In this document: positions 42,855 to 54,073 of the stretch, one piece after another
Layout of the letters: each line of letters opens with the position of its first letter
How positions within the stretch are numbered: position 1 is the first letter of the stretch
Source: Cyprinodon diabolis
Lineage: Eukaryota; Chordata; Actinopteri; Cyprinodontiformes; Cyprinodontidae
Direction of reading: 5' to 3'
NCBI GenBank assembly: GCA_030533445.1
Contig: CM060081.1
Location: 2,313,315 to 2,377,314, forward strand
DNA: 64,000 bases
Notes under the pieces: generated by a model
The model's input: only the letters and a program-made list of their open reading frames with translations
Databases searched by the model: none
What the model was told of the DNA's origin: nothing
Translations under genes and position numbers: made by a program

Positions 42855-43580
42855 AGGCAAAGTCGCTCATATTCAGAAATTAAACTTCTGAAAGTTCTTT
42901 AAATCTGAAATGATTCCATCCTGTTCAATAAATGATCAGTGTTTTTAATTCAGAGTAATTTTCATGTGAATGTGCTTTACTGGAGGCATCCATGTTTGTC
43001 AAAGAACTCTACTGCCACCTACTGGTTAGTGACGTCACGGTGCGGTATCGGCTGTTGATCAAGTCCCAGTGCTGTATCTGGTGTTTGTCACAACGCGCTA
43101 TTATCCAAGTCATCTTGAAAACATTCTTCTTCCAAATGTTGGCTACATATTACGTGTTTTTTCTCTGGCCAGAAGTTCGATGGCAAATCCTCCCTCTTCA
43201 AGTTGGCGATCCAACGACCAACCCGTCCGTGGAGGATCAGGAATCAGAAAGGTGGAATAACTCTTTTTTTTTCACTTTTACCCGATGTATTCCAGCATCC
43301 AGCTGCCATGCACGTGGGCATTGTCAGTTTCACTATAGCTCTGGTGAATTTCAATGGTGAAGTCCTCTGGAAATCTTCAATAATTGTTGTTGATTGCAGA
43401 TGTGTCTAGTAGTTCCCATTGATTTAGCTTGTAAAGCGGGGAGAATGGCGCTAGGCTTACCGCACCGTGGCGTCACTAACGGAAGATGGATGGAGGGAGT
43501 GTTTTTGGGCAAAAATGGACGCTCCCAGACTCAGTCTCAGGAGTCAGGACTCAGGAGTCTTGCCTGATCGGACTTTTCCT
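42855..43580 (-). mobile_element. TTAA/THAP (Kolobok-like) element, copy C, complete
   Basis: 726 bp. Ends AGGCAAAGTC and GACTTTTCCT differ by one base; TTAA flanks both sides (42851-42854 and 43581-43584). It is collinear with copy B, with a shortened right part after GGCAAAAATGGACGC. It carries the same frameshifted THAP finger on the minus strand. Confidence 0.88.
43088..43321 (-). pseudogene. THAP zinc finger, frameshifted, copy C
   Basis: ATG at 43321 opens MPTCMAAGCWN, with the Cys-x4-Cys. After the shared frameshift the frame reads RWIANLKRED and ICSQHLEEECF (Cys-x2-His), ending at TGA 43088-43090. An extra length change in the A/T run near 43263 also alters the linker compared with copy B. 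It is non-functional as read. Confidence 0.7.
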
Positions 43581-43882
43581 TTAAATGGCCGTTATTTCAG
43601 ATCAAGTCAATGAGGCAAATGTTGAGTCAGTATTTCAGGGATTAAGGTCCAGTTTCAAGATAAGGATACTAAATAATGATTAACAAAGATGTTAGAAATT
43701 AAAGGTATCTTATGCAGGTGAGTACGTTTTTGACAGAAACTTAGACCTGCAGACAATTAAGGCAGTAGGTATCACAAACTATCTGATTCTTTAAACATCC
43801 TACAGCAAACAGCAGATTGAAGCCAATCAGACTCTGGAATCTCAGCACTAGTCTATGATCTTGAGCTTGAGAACTTGAATTA

Positions 43883-45333
43883 AGCCAGGCGTACACTGTG
43901 CGATATTTCCAATTGTTGCACGCAGCTACAGCTCGCACTGAACAATGAAACCGCAGAGTTTAAAAGTTTACAGCTCACCATGTTTGTTCTCACACTCTGT
44001 GACCCGACGCTCTGATGCGATCTACCTGCTCACACTGTACGTCTAAAAACCAGGAGGGACTCGGCTCCGCAGTGAGATGGCGCTACTGGGACTCGTCTAT
44101 CCAGAAGCCAAACCAGTAGCAGAGGAACATGAAGCTCACTAGAGTGAAACGCTGCCTTGGATATTTGGGCAATTTTTGGCTGAAAGTCCTAAAAAGAAAA
44201 GGAGACGACGTATTTGGACAAAGACATGGCTGAGCTAACGTGGCTGCTACGGTCTGTCAGTTTTACAGAGAGAACTCCATTTCACTCATTGCCCCCCCGC
44301 CATGCTGCTGGGTTTTCCTGAGAGGAAGAAGAAAAATCCTTGTTTGCCCTCTGAGTGATTTGCCCATGACCACCTTATAACGGCCGACTGAATTTCAAAC
44401 ATGTTTAATTTTCTCCCGATCTTACTATTCGTGATGGGGAGGTGGTCGTTAGAGGCTGATCGCCCCTCGTTACCCCCTGTACACTACGCCACGCACCATC
44501 AGGCTGAAAGTCGGCCCGATCAAAAAATTCTCACACGACTGGAGAATCGGCCTAAAAACTAGGGATGCACGATATTGGGATTTTGGCCGATATCCGATAC
44601 CGATGTTAAAGCTGGACAAAAATAAGTAGCCGTTGAAAATAGCAGTTTTGTTATCCATTTCTGACACTTTGAAAAATAATATACTCAAATATATTTTCAT
44701 ATGCTGATATCAAATTAATTTGTATTTATTTATTTATTTATTTTTAATTTTTTTTATTTATTATTAAAAAAAATAAAAATAAAAAAATAAAAATAATAAA
44801 TAAATAAAATAAATTTTTAAAAACGCGGTATCGATCTATTTTACTTTCAAAATCTCGTGAAATTTCATCGTTCTGTTACAAACTCTCGTGATATTTTGCA
44901 AATTCTTGTGAGATTTTGTTAGTAAAATAGATCGATACCGCGTCAATATATCAACATATAAAAATATGGCAACATTTTGTGAATTTTCGGGGGATTTCGT
45001 AGCATAACGATGACATATAGCAATATTTCATTAGTAAAAGAGATTGATATGGTGTTTTTAAATGGCAATATATCAGCATAGGAAGATATTGGGATATTTT
45101 AATGTACCAATATTTTTTCCCTTGTCTTTAAGTTTTTAAGTCTGTAAAAGAGGAAGAAGAAGAAGTTTTTTTTTTAGACTTTAGAAACTCAGAAGCTGAT
45201 CAAATATCGGGTTAAATATCGGTGGGGGGGCCGATGTCCCATATTCAGTTTTAAGGCCGATACCGATAGGGGGCCGATTATATCGTGCATCCCTACCAAA
45301 AAGGGTAAAAAATCACACAGTGTACACCTGGCT
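43883..45333 (+). mobile_element. PIF/Harbinger-type element, copy 2, split by a hAT MITE
   Basis: The left end AGCCAGGCGTACACTGTG (from 43884) pairs with the right end CACAGTGTACACCTGGCT, flanked by TTA (43880-43882 and 45334-45336). A plus-strand frame at about 44190-44290 reads SPKKKRRRRIWTKTWLS then a stop, resembling the basic start of Harbinger nucleases (RR-x-W-V/T-x-x-W). The hAT MITE 44560-45295 sits near its right end. About 710 bp without the insertion. Confidence 0.78.
44560..45295. mobile_element. hAT-like MITE (TAGGGATGCACGATAT ends), complete
   Basis: The left end TAGGGATGCACGATATTGG pairs with the right end TATATCGTGCATCCCTA. The flanks CTAAAAAC and CCAAAAAG (8 bp, 6 matching) look like a decayed hAT duplication. 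The body holds an (ATTT)n/(AAAT)n stretch (about 44720-44815) absent from the copy at 13609. Confidence 0.78.
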
Positions 45334-45336
45334 TTA

Positions 45337-46371
45337 TGCATACAGTGGAAATAAGGTTTTGAATTGGCCTAGTCAAAGTATGTCCTTAATCATACTGGGA
45401 TGCTGTGGCATGGCCAGAATCAGGCACCTCATGGTCTATAGCACTTCAGTCTTTGTAATTTTGTCAAATGGGCCACAATTCCCCCACAGTGATTTTAAGG
45501 ACTGATTGTCAGTCATTGCAGATGCTTGATGGCAACTATTGCTGCCAGGAAGACGAGGTTTAGAGGACAAAAAAAATCTTTCCCACAGAGCCTGGAATGT
45601 ATTTAATAAGGTGATCTGTCTGAGATCAAAACTTGATGAACCAAACGAGAACTGAATGAGGAAACTTACCTTCTCACAGCCCTACATATATAATATCTGA
45701 ATTTAATCATCAAAAACTGTTGTGATTCTCTTTAAAGTAAATAAAATATATTACTTTCTGCAAAAAAAAAATGTTCATCAGCGATTTCTGTATTTCTGAC
45801 ATAAGTAATTCAGGGGATTGGAATATGTGTTAGAAAGACAGAATAATCAGTACATTTCTATAGTGTTGGGTTTAAAGGAGTGTAAGTCTGTTTGTTATTA
45901 ATAAAGAATTATTTTGTGGTTATTCAGTCAGTCACTGTAACGTTATGCCCTTAGTCCCTTTAAGTTAGTTTTTTTAATCTGATGCATCCCTTCACCTACC
46001 AAGGAGTTTTGTGAAACCAGTCAAGAAGCCCCAACCTGCACATTAGAGAAACTGAAAAACATCACTTTTAATAGACCTCAGGTCAGCAGACAGCCATAAT
46101 ATTACTAATGCACTTTAAGCTTATCTTATTTTAATTTTGCATCACATTAGATAGACGGAAGAAACTACAACAGCAGACCCTTTCATGCCTGTGCAGATCA
46201 TAGAAATACATATAAGAGTAGACGCCGCATTGACTGTTATGGCACAATAATTACAGGCGCCATCTTGGGGAGGTCGACCTGCGGCCCTAACCTGCTGGTT
46301 AACGGATTATTGACATCAGGGATCGATGATAACTTTGTGAAGAGAGAGATACATACAGATATATAGCGATA
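45337..46371. other. nfasc intron, no gene recognised
   Basis: AT-rich intronic sequence. A short frame at 45320-45505 has no domain. No transposon ends seen. Confidence 0.4.
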
Positions 46372-46406
46372 GATATATATGTATATATATATATATATAT
46401 ATATGT
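46372..46406. repeat. TA microsatellite
   Basis: An (AT/TA)n run of about 35 bp, interrupted by single G. The minus-strand frames here spelling Tyr-Ile repeats are a by-product of it. Confidence 0.9.
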
Positions 46407-46810
46407 GTATACCTGTATATCTGTGTACATAGTAATAAAAAATATATAAAAATGTATGAGTGGCTGTGCTTTGAAACATACATAGATCCCATGAGAATAT
46501 TCTATTACTCTTAATCCCACTAAGAATATTTAAATACACTGAATTATTTTGTTTGTTTTCAGCAAAAAAAAAACTAAAACAAGAAAATTTGTTCAATATT
46601 CAGCAAGTTAAAGTTGATTAAACTGAGTGGAGCTGTCGTCTGCCCCAAGATGGCGCCGCTAAATCACGTCAGCGCCCATGGGGGAAAGCGATCAATGGGG
46701 GGTCTACTCTGATATTATGTCTATGGTGTTGATTCTCAGTCCTCCAGGGCTTCAATCTGAGGGGATCTAAAAACCTTTTGACATCTATTCAAGGTCTCCT
46801 CTGTTCTGCC

Positions 46811-47213
46811 GTCCTCCTAAAGTCGGGCATACACTGTACGATATTTCTAATCGTGGCACGCAGCTACAGCTCAAACTAAACGATGAAAGTGCAGGGTTTA
46901 AAAGTTCACAGCTCCTGATGTTTGTTCTCACACTGTGCGACTCAACGATCTGATGCGATCTACTTGTCACACTGTACGTCTAAAAACCAGGTGGGACTCG
47001 GACTCGTCATTCTGGGGGAAGAACTCCCTTGTTTGCGCATGCGCAGTGCTGGAGGTTCTGGTAAATCGGCTCGTAGCTCTGCTTCAACAGCAGGATTTAC
47101 CCACAACCACCTTATGACGGCTGAATGAATTTCAAAGTCGGCCCGATTGAAAAATTCTTGCACGACTGGAGAATCGTCCCGAATCGGGCAAAAAAATCGT
47201 ACAGTGTATGCCT
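46811..47213 (+). mobile_element. PIF/Harbinger-type MITE, copy 3 (short)
   Basis: 403 bp. It begins AGTCGGGCATACACTGTACG and ends ATCGTACAGTGTATGCCT, with TAA on both sides (46808-46810 and 47214-47216). It is collinear with copies 28000 and 43883 but lacks the middle with the transposase remnant, so it is an internal deletion derivative. Confidence 0.85.
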
Positions 47214-47216
47214 TAA

Positions 47217-47829
47217 GCACATTCCAAGTCAGATGCAAACCGTCGCTGTGGTTTCAGCACCAAACATCTACAACTCTATCACGGAAATTATCCAAAGAGG
47301 AGGAGCTTCAACTGAAGCCTGTTATGAGGTTTTCCTTTTAATGTGCCTAGAAATGACCATTGCACATGTACCCACCCTCCTCCCCCTAATATTGGAAAAA
47401 AAGATCCCTGATTGGTTAAAAGCTGCTCCTATCAGAATTGATCTCATTTTAAGACTTAGATTAAAGCACCCTTAAGCCAGTCCCAAATCTCGGCGTTAGT
47501 CGCTTCACCAAGCCATAACCCACACCGATGAGGTTGGGGTGGAGACCATATTCCCACCATCTCACCCACACTTCCTCCCATGGATGAAATAAATTGTTTG
47601 CAATAATCAGCGATACCTCCTGAAATCATCTTAAAAGGTGGAGAACGAGCTGTTCCATTACAGCCACTAAGCCTTTATCACCAAAGAACAAAGCAACAGC
47701 TGTCAAGAAAGTGGTAGCATCATGCTGTGGGACTCCACAAAGAGGGTGCTGTTTTACAGTTATAGGATGACTTTCAATGACTTTAATTTTATCTCAGGTC
47801 AACAGCTAGATTATGTAGCCTCTTTTAGT
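47217..47829. other. nfasc intron, no gene recognised
   Basis: An open frame at 47125-47475 (plus) overlaps the MITE and has no domain I know. No transposon ends. Confidence 0.35.
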
Positions 47830-48345
47830 GTTTTTCAAACATGGGTCGACCCGCTAACAATCAGATCTGCCTCCCTTCCCACTGGTAATAAAGGCTGGTC
47901 TAACCCCTCACTGGCAGCTGCTTCTCTGGTGACACCATCACGCTGGGCTAGCATTGATGATGTCATCAGTGTGACAGAAATCAGGGAAGTAAACAATAAA
48001 GAGCCCCATGTAAGGAAGTCAGGGCGTAGTCAGTGTGCTTTATTGTTTCTCTGTATTATCTGTCTGAATCCGTCTCACCACAGCTGCTCCATGTTTATCC
48101 AATGTAGGCAGAGTTTTTTCCGCTTGTTAGATCAGAAGCGACTGGCGCGGTGTGACGCTGCGTTCAATGGTATCATGTAAGTTAGCAGGTCAACCCGCTG
48201 TTCTGTCATTTGAGCATACCCGGTCAGACCAGCATACCCATAGTCAATACCAATTTATCCCTTTAGTTTTAGATTTGTATGAGAAATGCACTTTAAACTA
48301 CCTTAAAAGGTGTGTATCCCTTCAGTCATGTACAAAATAACTATT
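47830..48345. repeat. dispersed repeat of unknown class, copy 1
   Basis: The stretch from GTGTTTTTCAAACATGGGTC to about 48180 is similar to 56341-56680, sharing TCTGGCAGCT, GACAGAAATCAGG and GCCAGGGCGTAGTCAGTGTG-like blocks. The following part (AGTCATGTACAAAATAA, 48325) recurs at 7380-7445. The ends are not defined. The 152-codon frame at 47722-48180 is not supported by any domain. Confidence 0.55.
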
Positions 48346-48888
48346 TAATTACTTACTTTTTGGTGTTTATTAAAGTGTATGGGGATCTCACCTTAAATAG
48401 TTTTTTTTGTTTGTAAGTAAAGAGATACAAGCCTGTCAAGGTAGTTTTAAGTATATTTTTCATACAAAACTAAAGGGATAAATGCAAATCGGATGTCTTG
48501 CGTACTGACTGTAGGTATGCTGGTCTGACGGGGTATGCTCTGAAGTTCCCACAGCATGGCGATCAGAGCCGAGTCGATTATAACACGGGTCGTCTGACCC
48601 AGGTAGACAGGCGTCAATGAGCTTTTCCCGCTGCCTCTAAAGGCCAATTGTTCTTAAACTGGTTTTTCAGCCGGTGGGAAAAGGGTATAAGTTTCCTTAA
48701 AGTGCTTCCAGTATCTGAGCTAATGGTCTAGTAGTAAAATCTAATCAGATTTTACCGTTCTGCTACCAAAGCAAAGTATTACGTCAGACTACTGGTGTAA
48801 CTGAACAGAAATGTAAACACAGGAACATAGAAATGCAATAAAAACATCAAAATGATATTACATTGGATGGAGAGATTTCTGGCCTTAC

Positions 48889-49017
48889 TTGGGTATTTGC
48901 CTCCGCGGCTCCTCTTGATGAAGCAGACAATGAGGAGAATCAGTATAATGAGGGCGATGGCACACATCAGGCCGATGAACCAGCCCTGAGTGGCTATGTC
49001 CACCTGGTCTATGTGAG
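48889..49017 (-). CDS. nfasc: neurofascin transmembrane exon
   Basis: 129 bp, phase 1 at both ends, acceptor CTGTCTCCAG (49018 onwards) and donor GTAAGG (48883-48888). It reads [20 protein letters not shown], then a continuous hydrophobic stretch to LLIVCFI (22 residues from WFIG), then the stop-transfer KRSRGGKYP. This is the single membrane span of neurofascin with the short outer stalk and inner basic anchor. [11 protein letters not shown] and [12 protein letters not shown] are hallmarks of neurofascin and close L1-family members; together with the other exons the gene is neurofascin. Confidence 0.97.
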
Positions 49018-49159
49018 CTGGAGACAGAGACAGAGAGGAAGTTCTGGATCAGCATGAGTTCTGCTCCCCTCAGCCACTTTGGTCCTCATCAACATCTCAT
49101 TTTTAAAAGGAATAACAACAAAACTAATTTCTTTACACATTTAAATACACAAAGAAATG

Positions 49160-49325
49160 CCATTCATCCATTTATCCATCCATTTCTTCCTCTTTATCCG
49201 GGGCTGGGTCGCAGAGGCAGCAGTCTAAGCAGAGATGCCCAGACTTCCCAATTCACACATACCTCCTCCAGCTGGTCCGGAGGGACCCTTAGGCGACACC
49301 AGGCCAGCTCAGAGACATAGTGCCT
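49160..49325 (-). mobile_element. RTE-like LINE, extreme 3' fragment
   Basis: The minus strand matches the 3' end of the LINE family seen at 6600-7091. The plus strand shows CATCCATTTATCCATCC at the tail side, then CTTTATCCGGGGCTGGGTCG, GCAGCAGTCTAAGCAG and AGGCGACACCAGGCCAGCTC. Only about 165 bp remains. Confidence 0.7.
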
Positions 49326-49572
49326 CCATCCTGTTATTAATAAATGATTAAAATAAAATTACTCAGAACTCCTTATCTGATCCTAATGATCAATTAGACA
49401 AAGGAAGAATTTTGGACTGTCTTTCCTCTGGGCTCTATGACTGTATTTGTGGTGTTGCTGCTAAGTGAAGCTGCAGCTTTGCTCAGGATAGGATCCATCA
49501 TCCTCCATTGTTTGTTACTGAGGATTAGCATTCATGCACATAAACGCAGGCATGGCCCACATTGCTCTGACC

Positions 49573-50243
49573 ATGGGTGGGTTTAGGAAATGTGGGGCCC
49601 TAGGCAAAGACAGGCAGGGGGCCCTCTGAATTGAGAAGACATCAAACAGCCCCATTCTCCAGATAGAGAAATGTTAATAGAATAGACATCCATTATCTGT
49701 TCTAGGTTGTGTCCCTCTCTTCTTGTCCCTTTTCTTCTTGTTTTCCTCTCTATGTTTTGTACTCAGCTGACTTTTCATGCTGTCTCTAAAGGAATGAAAG
49801 ATTTTTTCCAAGCACTAAGCTCACTTAGCTGATTGCTCCTTCCTGTGTTTCCAAAAAGGCCAAAGTAAATAACCCAGTCCTTCTTTTCACTGTAGACAAG
49901 CCATGATCTGCTTATCTGTTCTCCATTTTTCATTTGGATGAAATAATAGCTGCATGAATCATGACAGCAGACAAGATAGAGGAGAGCAGGAGGCGGGGTT
50001 ACCAATCTACTCGCTCTGGAGAGCAGAGTTCGCTGCTTTTAGATGTTGTCTCCAAAGTCTCCGGTAGCAGAAAAAAGTGGCTAGATTTGGCGCTAGGCGC
50101 CTTTTTTGAAATCAAAGTGCTAGAGGGGTCTGAAAAGTCACCATATAGTGACAAAAGCGCTAAGTTAGCTACGAAATGGACTGATCCAATATGGTGGACA
50201 CTGAGACACACTTATTATTATAAGCGTTCTGATGGCATTTTAG
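49573..50243. mobile_element. hAT-like element related to 2101-3661, internally deleted
   Basis: It shares GGGGCCCTAGGCA, the segment TAGAGAAATGTTAATAGAAT and the block from about 49790 to 50240 with the 2.1-3.7 kb element, lacking about 600 bp in between. A minus frame repeats the degraded zinc-finger segment. Ends are approximate. Confidence 0.55.
49775..50005 (-). pseudogene. degraded TTF-type zinc finger of a hAT transposase, copy 2
   Basis: Near-identical to 2996-3220 (minus): RSWLVYSEKKDW then FGLFGNTGRSNQLSE, with one Lys/Arg change near the start. The zinc-ligating cysteines are absent in both copies, so the damage predates their spread. Confidence 0.4.
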
Positions 50244-51037
50244 TGAAAGGATTTTTCAAGTTCCTTGCGGAAGATACTAAACTCTGCTATAAACCACTGG
50301 TTCCACACTGCCATTGATTCAGGGACACGTCTAAAGGCAGCAGGACATCAACCCTCCAGCAATAGACCCCTGCTATAAACTCTCTTCCTCTTCCCTCTGA
50401 AGCTAAAATATCTCTGTACTCATCAGAAAAATGTCTATACCTGCTGCAGCACCCACTGTGTCCTTCATTATGATATAAAGGGCGCAAATCATGCAAAATC
50501 AACTATTTTGAGCAAACAGTGTTTTAATGCTGTTCTTTTATATAAATCAGACACCAAATATTTTGTCTCTGGATTCATGCATCAGTGAGTAAATCTCATG
50601 AATCTGCTGTTGGGGCAGCAGCCCCTCCCTTCTGAGGTAGATATTCTCCAAATGAGCAGTTAGATAAATTTTCCTCCTAGAAGCAGCTTCTTTAACCAAT
50701 TTTCTGAGATTAGAGAGTGATGATCTGTAAGCAGCTAATCTGCTAATCTGCTCCAAGCAGCACGCTAGTGCAGGAATCGGCAACCCAAAATGTTCAAAGA
50801 GCCATGTTGGACCAAACAACATAAAACAGATCTGTCTGGAGACACAAAAATGTAAGTCTTATATTAGTGTATATTAGCCCATTATCAAAATGACTATGAT
50901 GGGTTAAATACACCAAAAAACATTCATGATTAAATGTTTATTTTCCCTGCAGCGCATCCTGGAGAACATGACACCATGTTACTAATCTGCTGTACAATAT
51001 TTGATGCTTTAAGTTTTACTTTCATTACAGGATTATT
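50244..51037. repeat. intron with a repeat starting GAATCGGCAACCCAAAATG
   Basis: From about 50768 the sequence AATCGGCAACCCAAAATGTT and AGAGCCATGTTGGACC is a motif I know from dispersed fish repeats; it ends before 51000 without a clear partner end. The minus frame at 50547-50822 has no domain. The rest is unremarkable. Confidence 0.4.
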
Positions 51038-52081
51038 TAGCGGTGCGCCTTTAATCTATTCTCACAGCTGGTGGGAGCTAGGTCTGTACTAAAGGTGACT
51101 TTCACCTTGATATTTTAGCAGGTATGTATATCTGGGGTCAAGAACGAATCAGTTTTCCAAACTGTGTAGGCAAACCTGGTTTATGCTCAGAAAACAGGTC
51201 GTCTGCGTGTGTGTTGCGTATCTGCGACCGAAGCCAAAACTCGCAGCGCCACAGCTAGTCTGGGGAAAGCTCATGGGTGAACTGTGTTACGTCCCGCGTT
51301 GGATGAAGGGTTGTAGACGGCGAACAAGCTGGTCAAACCGACACACGGACACCCACAATCCTAGCTACTTCCTGATTGGCCCTCTGGAGTTGTGGCGTGG
51401 AATAACACAGCGCAGACCACGCTTCGAAATTGTGCATAAATCAAAAATATCTGCGTCATACCTGCGACAAGCTAACTGCGACACACTGCCGTGCGAGAAA
51501 AACCAGCCCTTTACTGTGAAATTACCACATCAAACGTGACGTCCTGACATGGATTCAGCTATTAGCACAACTCTATCAGCCGAGCTAATGATCTCCTCGC
51601 TCAGTGGATCGCCACAAGTTGCGCTAGAGCTCATTCTCCAGGCGGCCACAGGTGACCCATCTTACACACTACCTGATGAACCATCATGAGGAGAATACAT
51701 GACCAGCACGCCAAGGAGAAAGCTGCGAACGATGAGAAGTTGATCGAGGCAACGTGTTTTGGAGACACTACATTGTTAAAGTGGGACAGTTATAATTGGA
51801 AGGGGGACACTCTATTTTTTGCAGCAAAAACACAGAAACAAATGAGCAAAAGAAGTATTTATAACTTACAATATCTTTAGTGAGAAGACAAAATTACAAG
51901 TGATTTTGCAAACATATAAAAAGTAAACCTGTTATTTTAAATTCTGGAGGTAGCGCACACATATCATGAGCTAACTGCGACACACTGCTCATCATTCAAA
52001 TTAACGATTTTAATCTAGATCAATTCCAAGATTACAGTGAGATTAATCTAGATTAACAAAATTAATCTATGCCCACCGCTA
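51038..52081. mobile_element. hAT-like element with TAGCGGTG ends (tentative)
   Basis: The left end TAGCGGTGCGCCTTTAATC pairs imperfectly with the right end GATTAATCTAGATTAAC...TCTATGCCCACCGCTA. The flanks GGATTATT and GTATTAAT agree at 6 of 8. The inside includes two unrecognised frames (51183-51539 and 51686-51880), the first starting after a GGTTTATGCTC motif that may mark another nested element. Confidence 0.4.
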
Positions 52082-52958
52082 GTATTAATCTATTATTCAT
52101 TTCTTGAATCAATTGAATTATATGAATGCAATAAAAAAAATCTGATTTTTGGCCTGCAACAGCAGCCTTTGGATGATGTAAGTAGATTACATAAATGAAA
52201 AAAATTGAACAGGCGGAGCATGTGTCTGACGTAGGACTGGGCCGCTGTAGCTAGCAGATCTGCTGGGATCCTGCTTCCTGCCAGTGACGTTACGCTATGA
52301 TTGGCTGAACGTTGCCACATGACGTAAAACATTGTGGTTTCCCAGACAACGATTATAACATCACGCAGCGTCCGTGTGCCGAGTCGGGAGCATGTGTAGC
52401 GTTAGCGTGTCTAATGACCGATGAAGTTTTACCTGATCGATAACAGAACTGAAAAAAATCTGTTTCTGGGGAACAAAGTAACTGTTAGACCGTGATATAA
52501 AGAGCTGGGTAGCGCTGTGGCTAGCTGTGCTCAGTAGCTAACAGGTTAGCCTCTTTTAGCTCTCTCAGTTAGCCATTTTAAGCTGCATTAATTTTATATG
52601 CATGTCAACAACAACCGTTAGTTTTCTACAAGTAGATTAACTGATTTATTTGTCTAAAATCTCATCTTTTTAAGATGTTCTATTTGTCCTCCTCTAACCT
52701 CAGATTTTTATGAAAAGAATAAAAATAAACTGAGACTGTTTTTGTCTCCTTGTTAAATAGCAGAGCTCAGTCTGTCTTAGAACGCAGTACTTTCCAGACT
52801 GACAATGATGGTTTTCTACTTTCGGCTACTTTAGATCGCCAATAAAATGTAAAATCATAGCAAATACAGGTAATAATATGTTGAGACTCCAGAAGAGATC
52901 TGATCCTTAAGAAACCGGTGCATTACAGTTTGTCCGAGTGGAGTTGCCATATGATGAT
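52082..52958. other. nfasc intron, no gene recognised
   Basis: No domains, RNA genes or transposon ends found. Confidence 0.4.
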
Positions 52959-52966
52959 GTCATAAG

Positions 52967-53656
52967 CAGTGTTGCCAACTCCTCTGTGAGAAAAGTAGCT
53001 ATTGGCTGTGCTGTAAGTCGCTAGAAGTCGCTGAATGACGTCATTGCCTAATTTGCATAATATATATATATTTTTTTTCAACTTTTTTTTATTTAACTTT
53101 TTCTTTTTTCCCTTGTGGTCCACTAAGGACCTTAAAAATCATGCTAAAACATAAACATTTTGAACCATAATTTTTTTTTTTTACATTACATTAACAATCT
53201 AAATGGGAAAAAAAAGACTATAAAGAATCAACGACAATGTGAGCAAATGGTAATTATTGTTTTTTTGTGTGTGAATTCCCTCCACACACAGGCTGTGCTT
53301 GCCTGCTCACAGAAAGAGTGGATCATGGTCATGGTGGTCAAGGCTCTCTATGGCAGGTTCAGCAACTGAGGGAGCTGACTCCAGAGAGATCAACCTGCGC
53401 TGTCAAAAACCCGGCGCATGTGCGCGGTTCATTTGCAGTCTGGAACCTGAGGGTAAACATGCTGTGGCTCTGACTGCAGCGCTGAGAGGGACTCCTGCAG
53501 AAGCGGGAGAACGTGGTTGGGACGGGGGAGGTGCTCCACAGCAGACACCAGAAAAGTCGCTAGATTTGTTGCTAGTCGCTTTTTTGAAAAAGAGTCGCTG
53601 GAGGGGTCTGAAAAGTCGCTAAATATAGCGACAAAGTAGCTGAGTTGGCAACACTG
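52967..53656. mobile_element. hAT-type element with perfect 8 bp duplication
   Basis: 690 bp with ends CAGTGTTGCCAACTC and GAGTTGGCAACACTG, flanked by a perfect GTCATAAG duplication (52959-52966 and 53657-53664). The right end with its AAAGTCGCTAAATATAGCGA block is shared with 3300-3393, linking it to the larger hAT-like element at 2.1-3.7 kb. Frames within it have no domains. Confidence 0.9.
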
Positions 53657-53926
53657 GTCATAAGAAGGGGCGGGGCCCGAGCAGGTATGGTACTTACTAC
53701 GTCTCACATTTCATTAGACATTTATCCAAAGTATGACATAAAAAGTTAAGTCAGACTCCATGGAAAGGTTTCTTATTTCCTCTTTCCTCAAACAGAAATG
53801 TATCTTTGAAGGAACAAACCAGATAGAAAAGAGAAGAGCTACAATGACTCTCCCAGCTGTGCCGGACATTACTGATAGAAATGCATTGGGATGGGCCTAC
53901 TTGGCTGGAAGCAGGTGTCATCTCAC

Positions 53927-54073
53927 CTGCTTTGGTTTTAAAGATGACGGGTTCGCTGCTGACGCTGCTCAGCTCTTGGGAGTAAACCCTCAGGCGGTAC
54001 GTCTCCCCAGCAATCAGAGCCTTCAAATGAACCGGTGGTTTTTTCACTTCTTCAAAGGTCTTTGTGTTGTTGC
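53927..54073 (-). CDS. nfasc: neurofascin fibronectin type III domain, second-half exon
   Basis: 147 bp, phase 1 at both ends, acceptor TGTGTCCCCAAG (54074 onwards), donor GTGAGA (53921-53926). It reads NNTKTFEEVKKPPVHLKALI, then AGETYRLRVYSQELSSVSSE, then PVIFKTKA. The L-x-P/A-G-x-x-Y-x-x-R-V-Y pattern is the F-strand signature (tyrosine corner) of FN3 domains. With the exon at 58083 it completes the membrane-proximal FN3 domain, which in neurofascin is used in NF186 and skipped in NF155. A codon split over the junction (A plus GC, Ser) joins the two halves correctly. Confidence 0.93.

Noticed and set aside
46237..46596. Minus-strand frames with Tyr-Ile repeats
   Set aside because: Produced by translating the TA microsatellite at 46372-46406.
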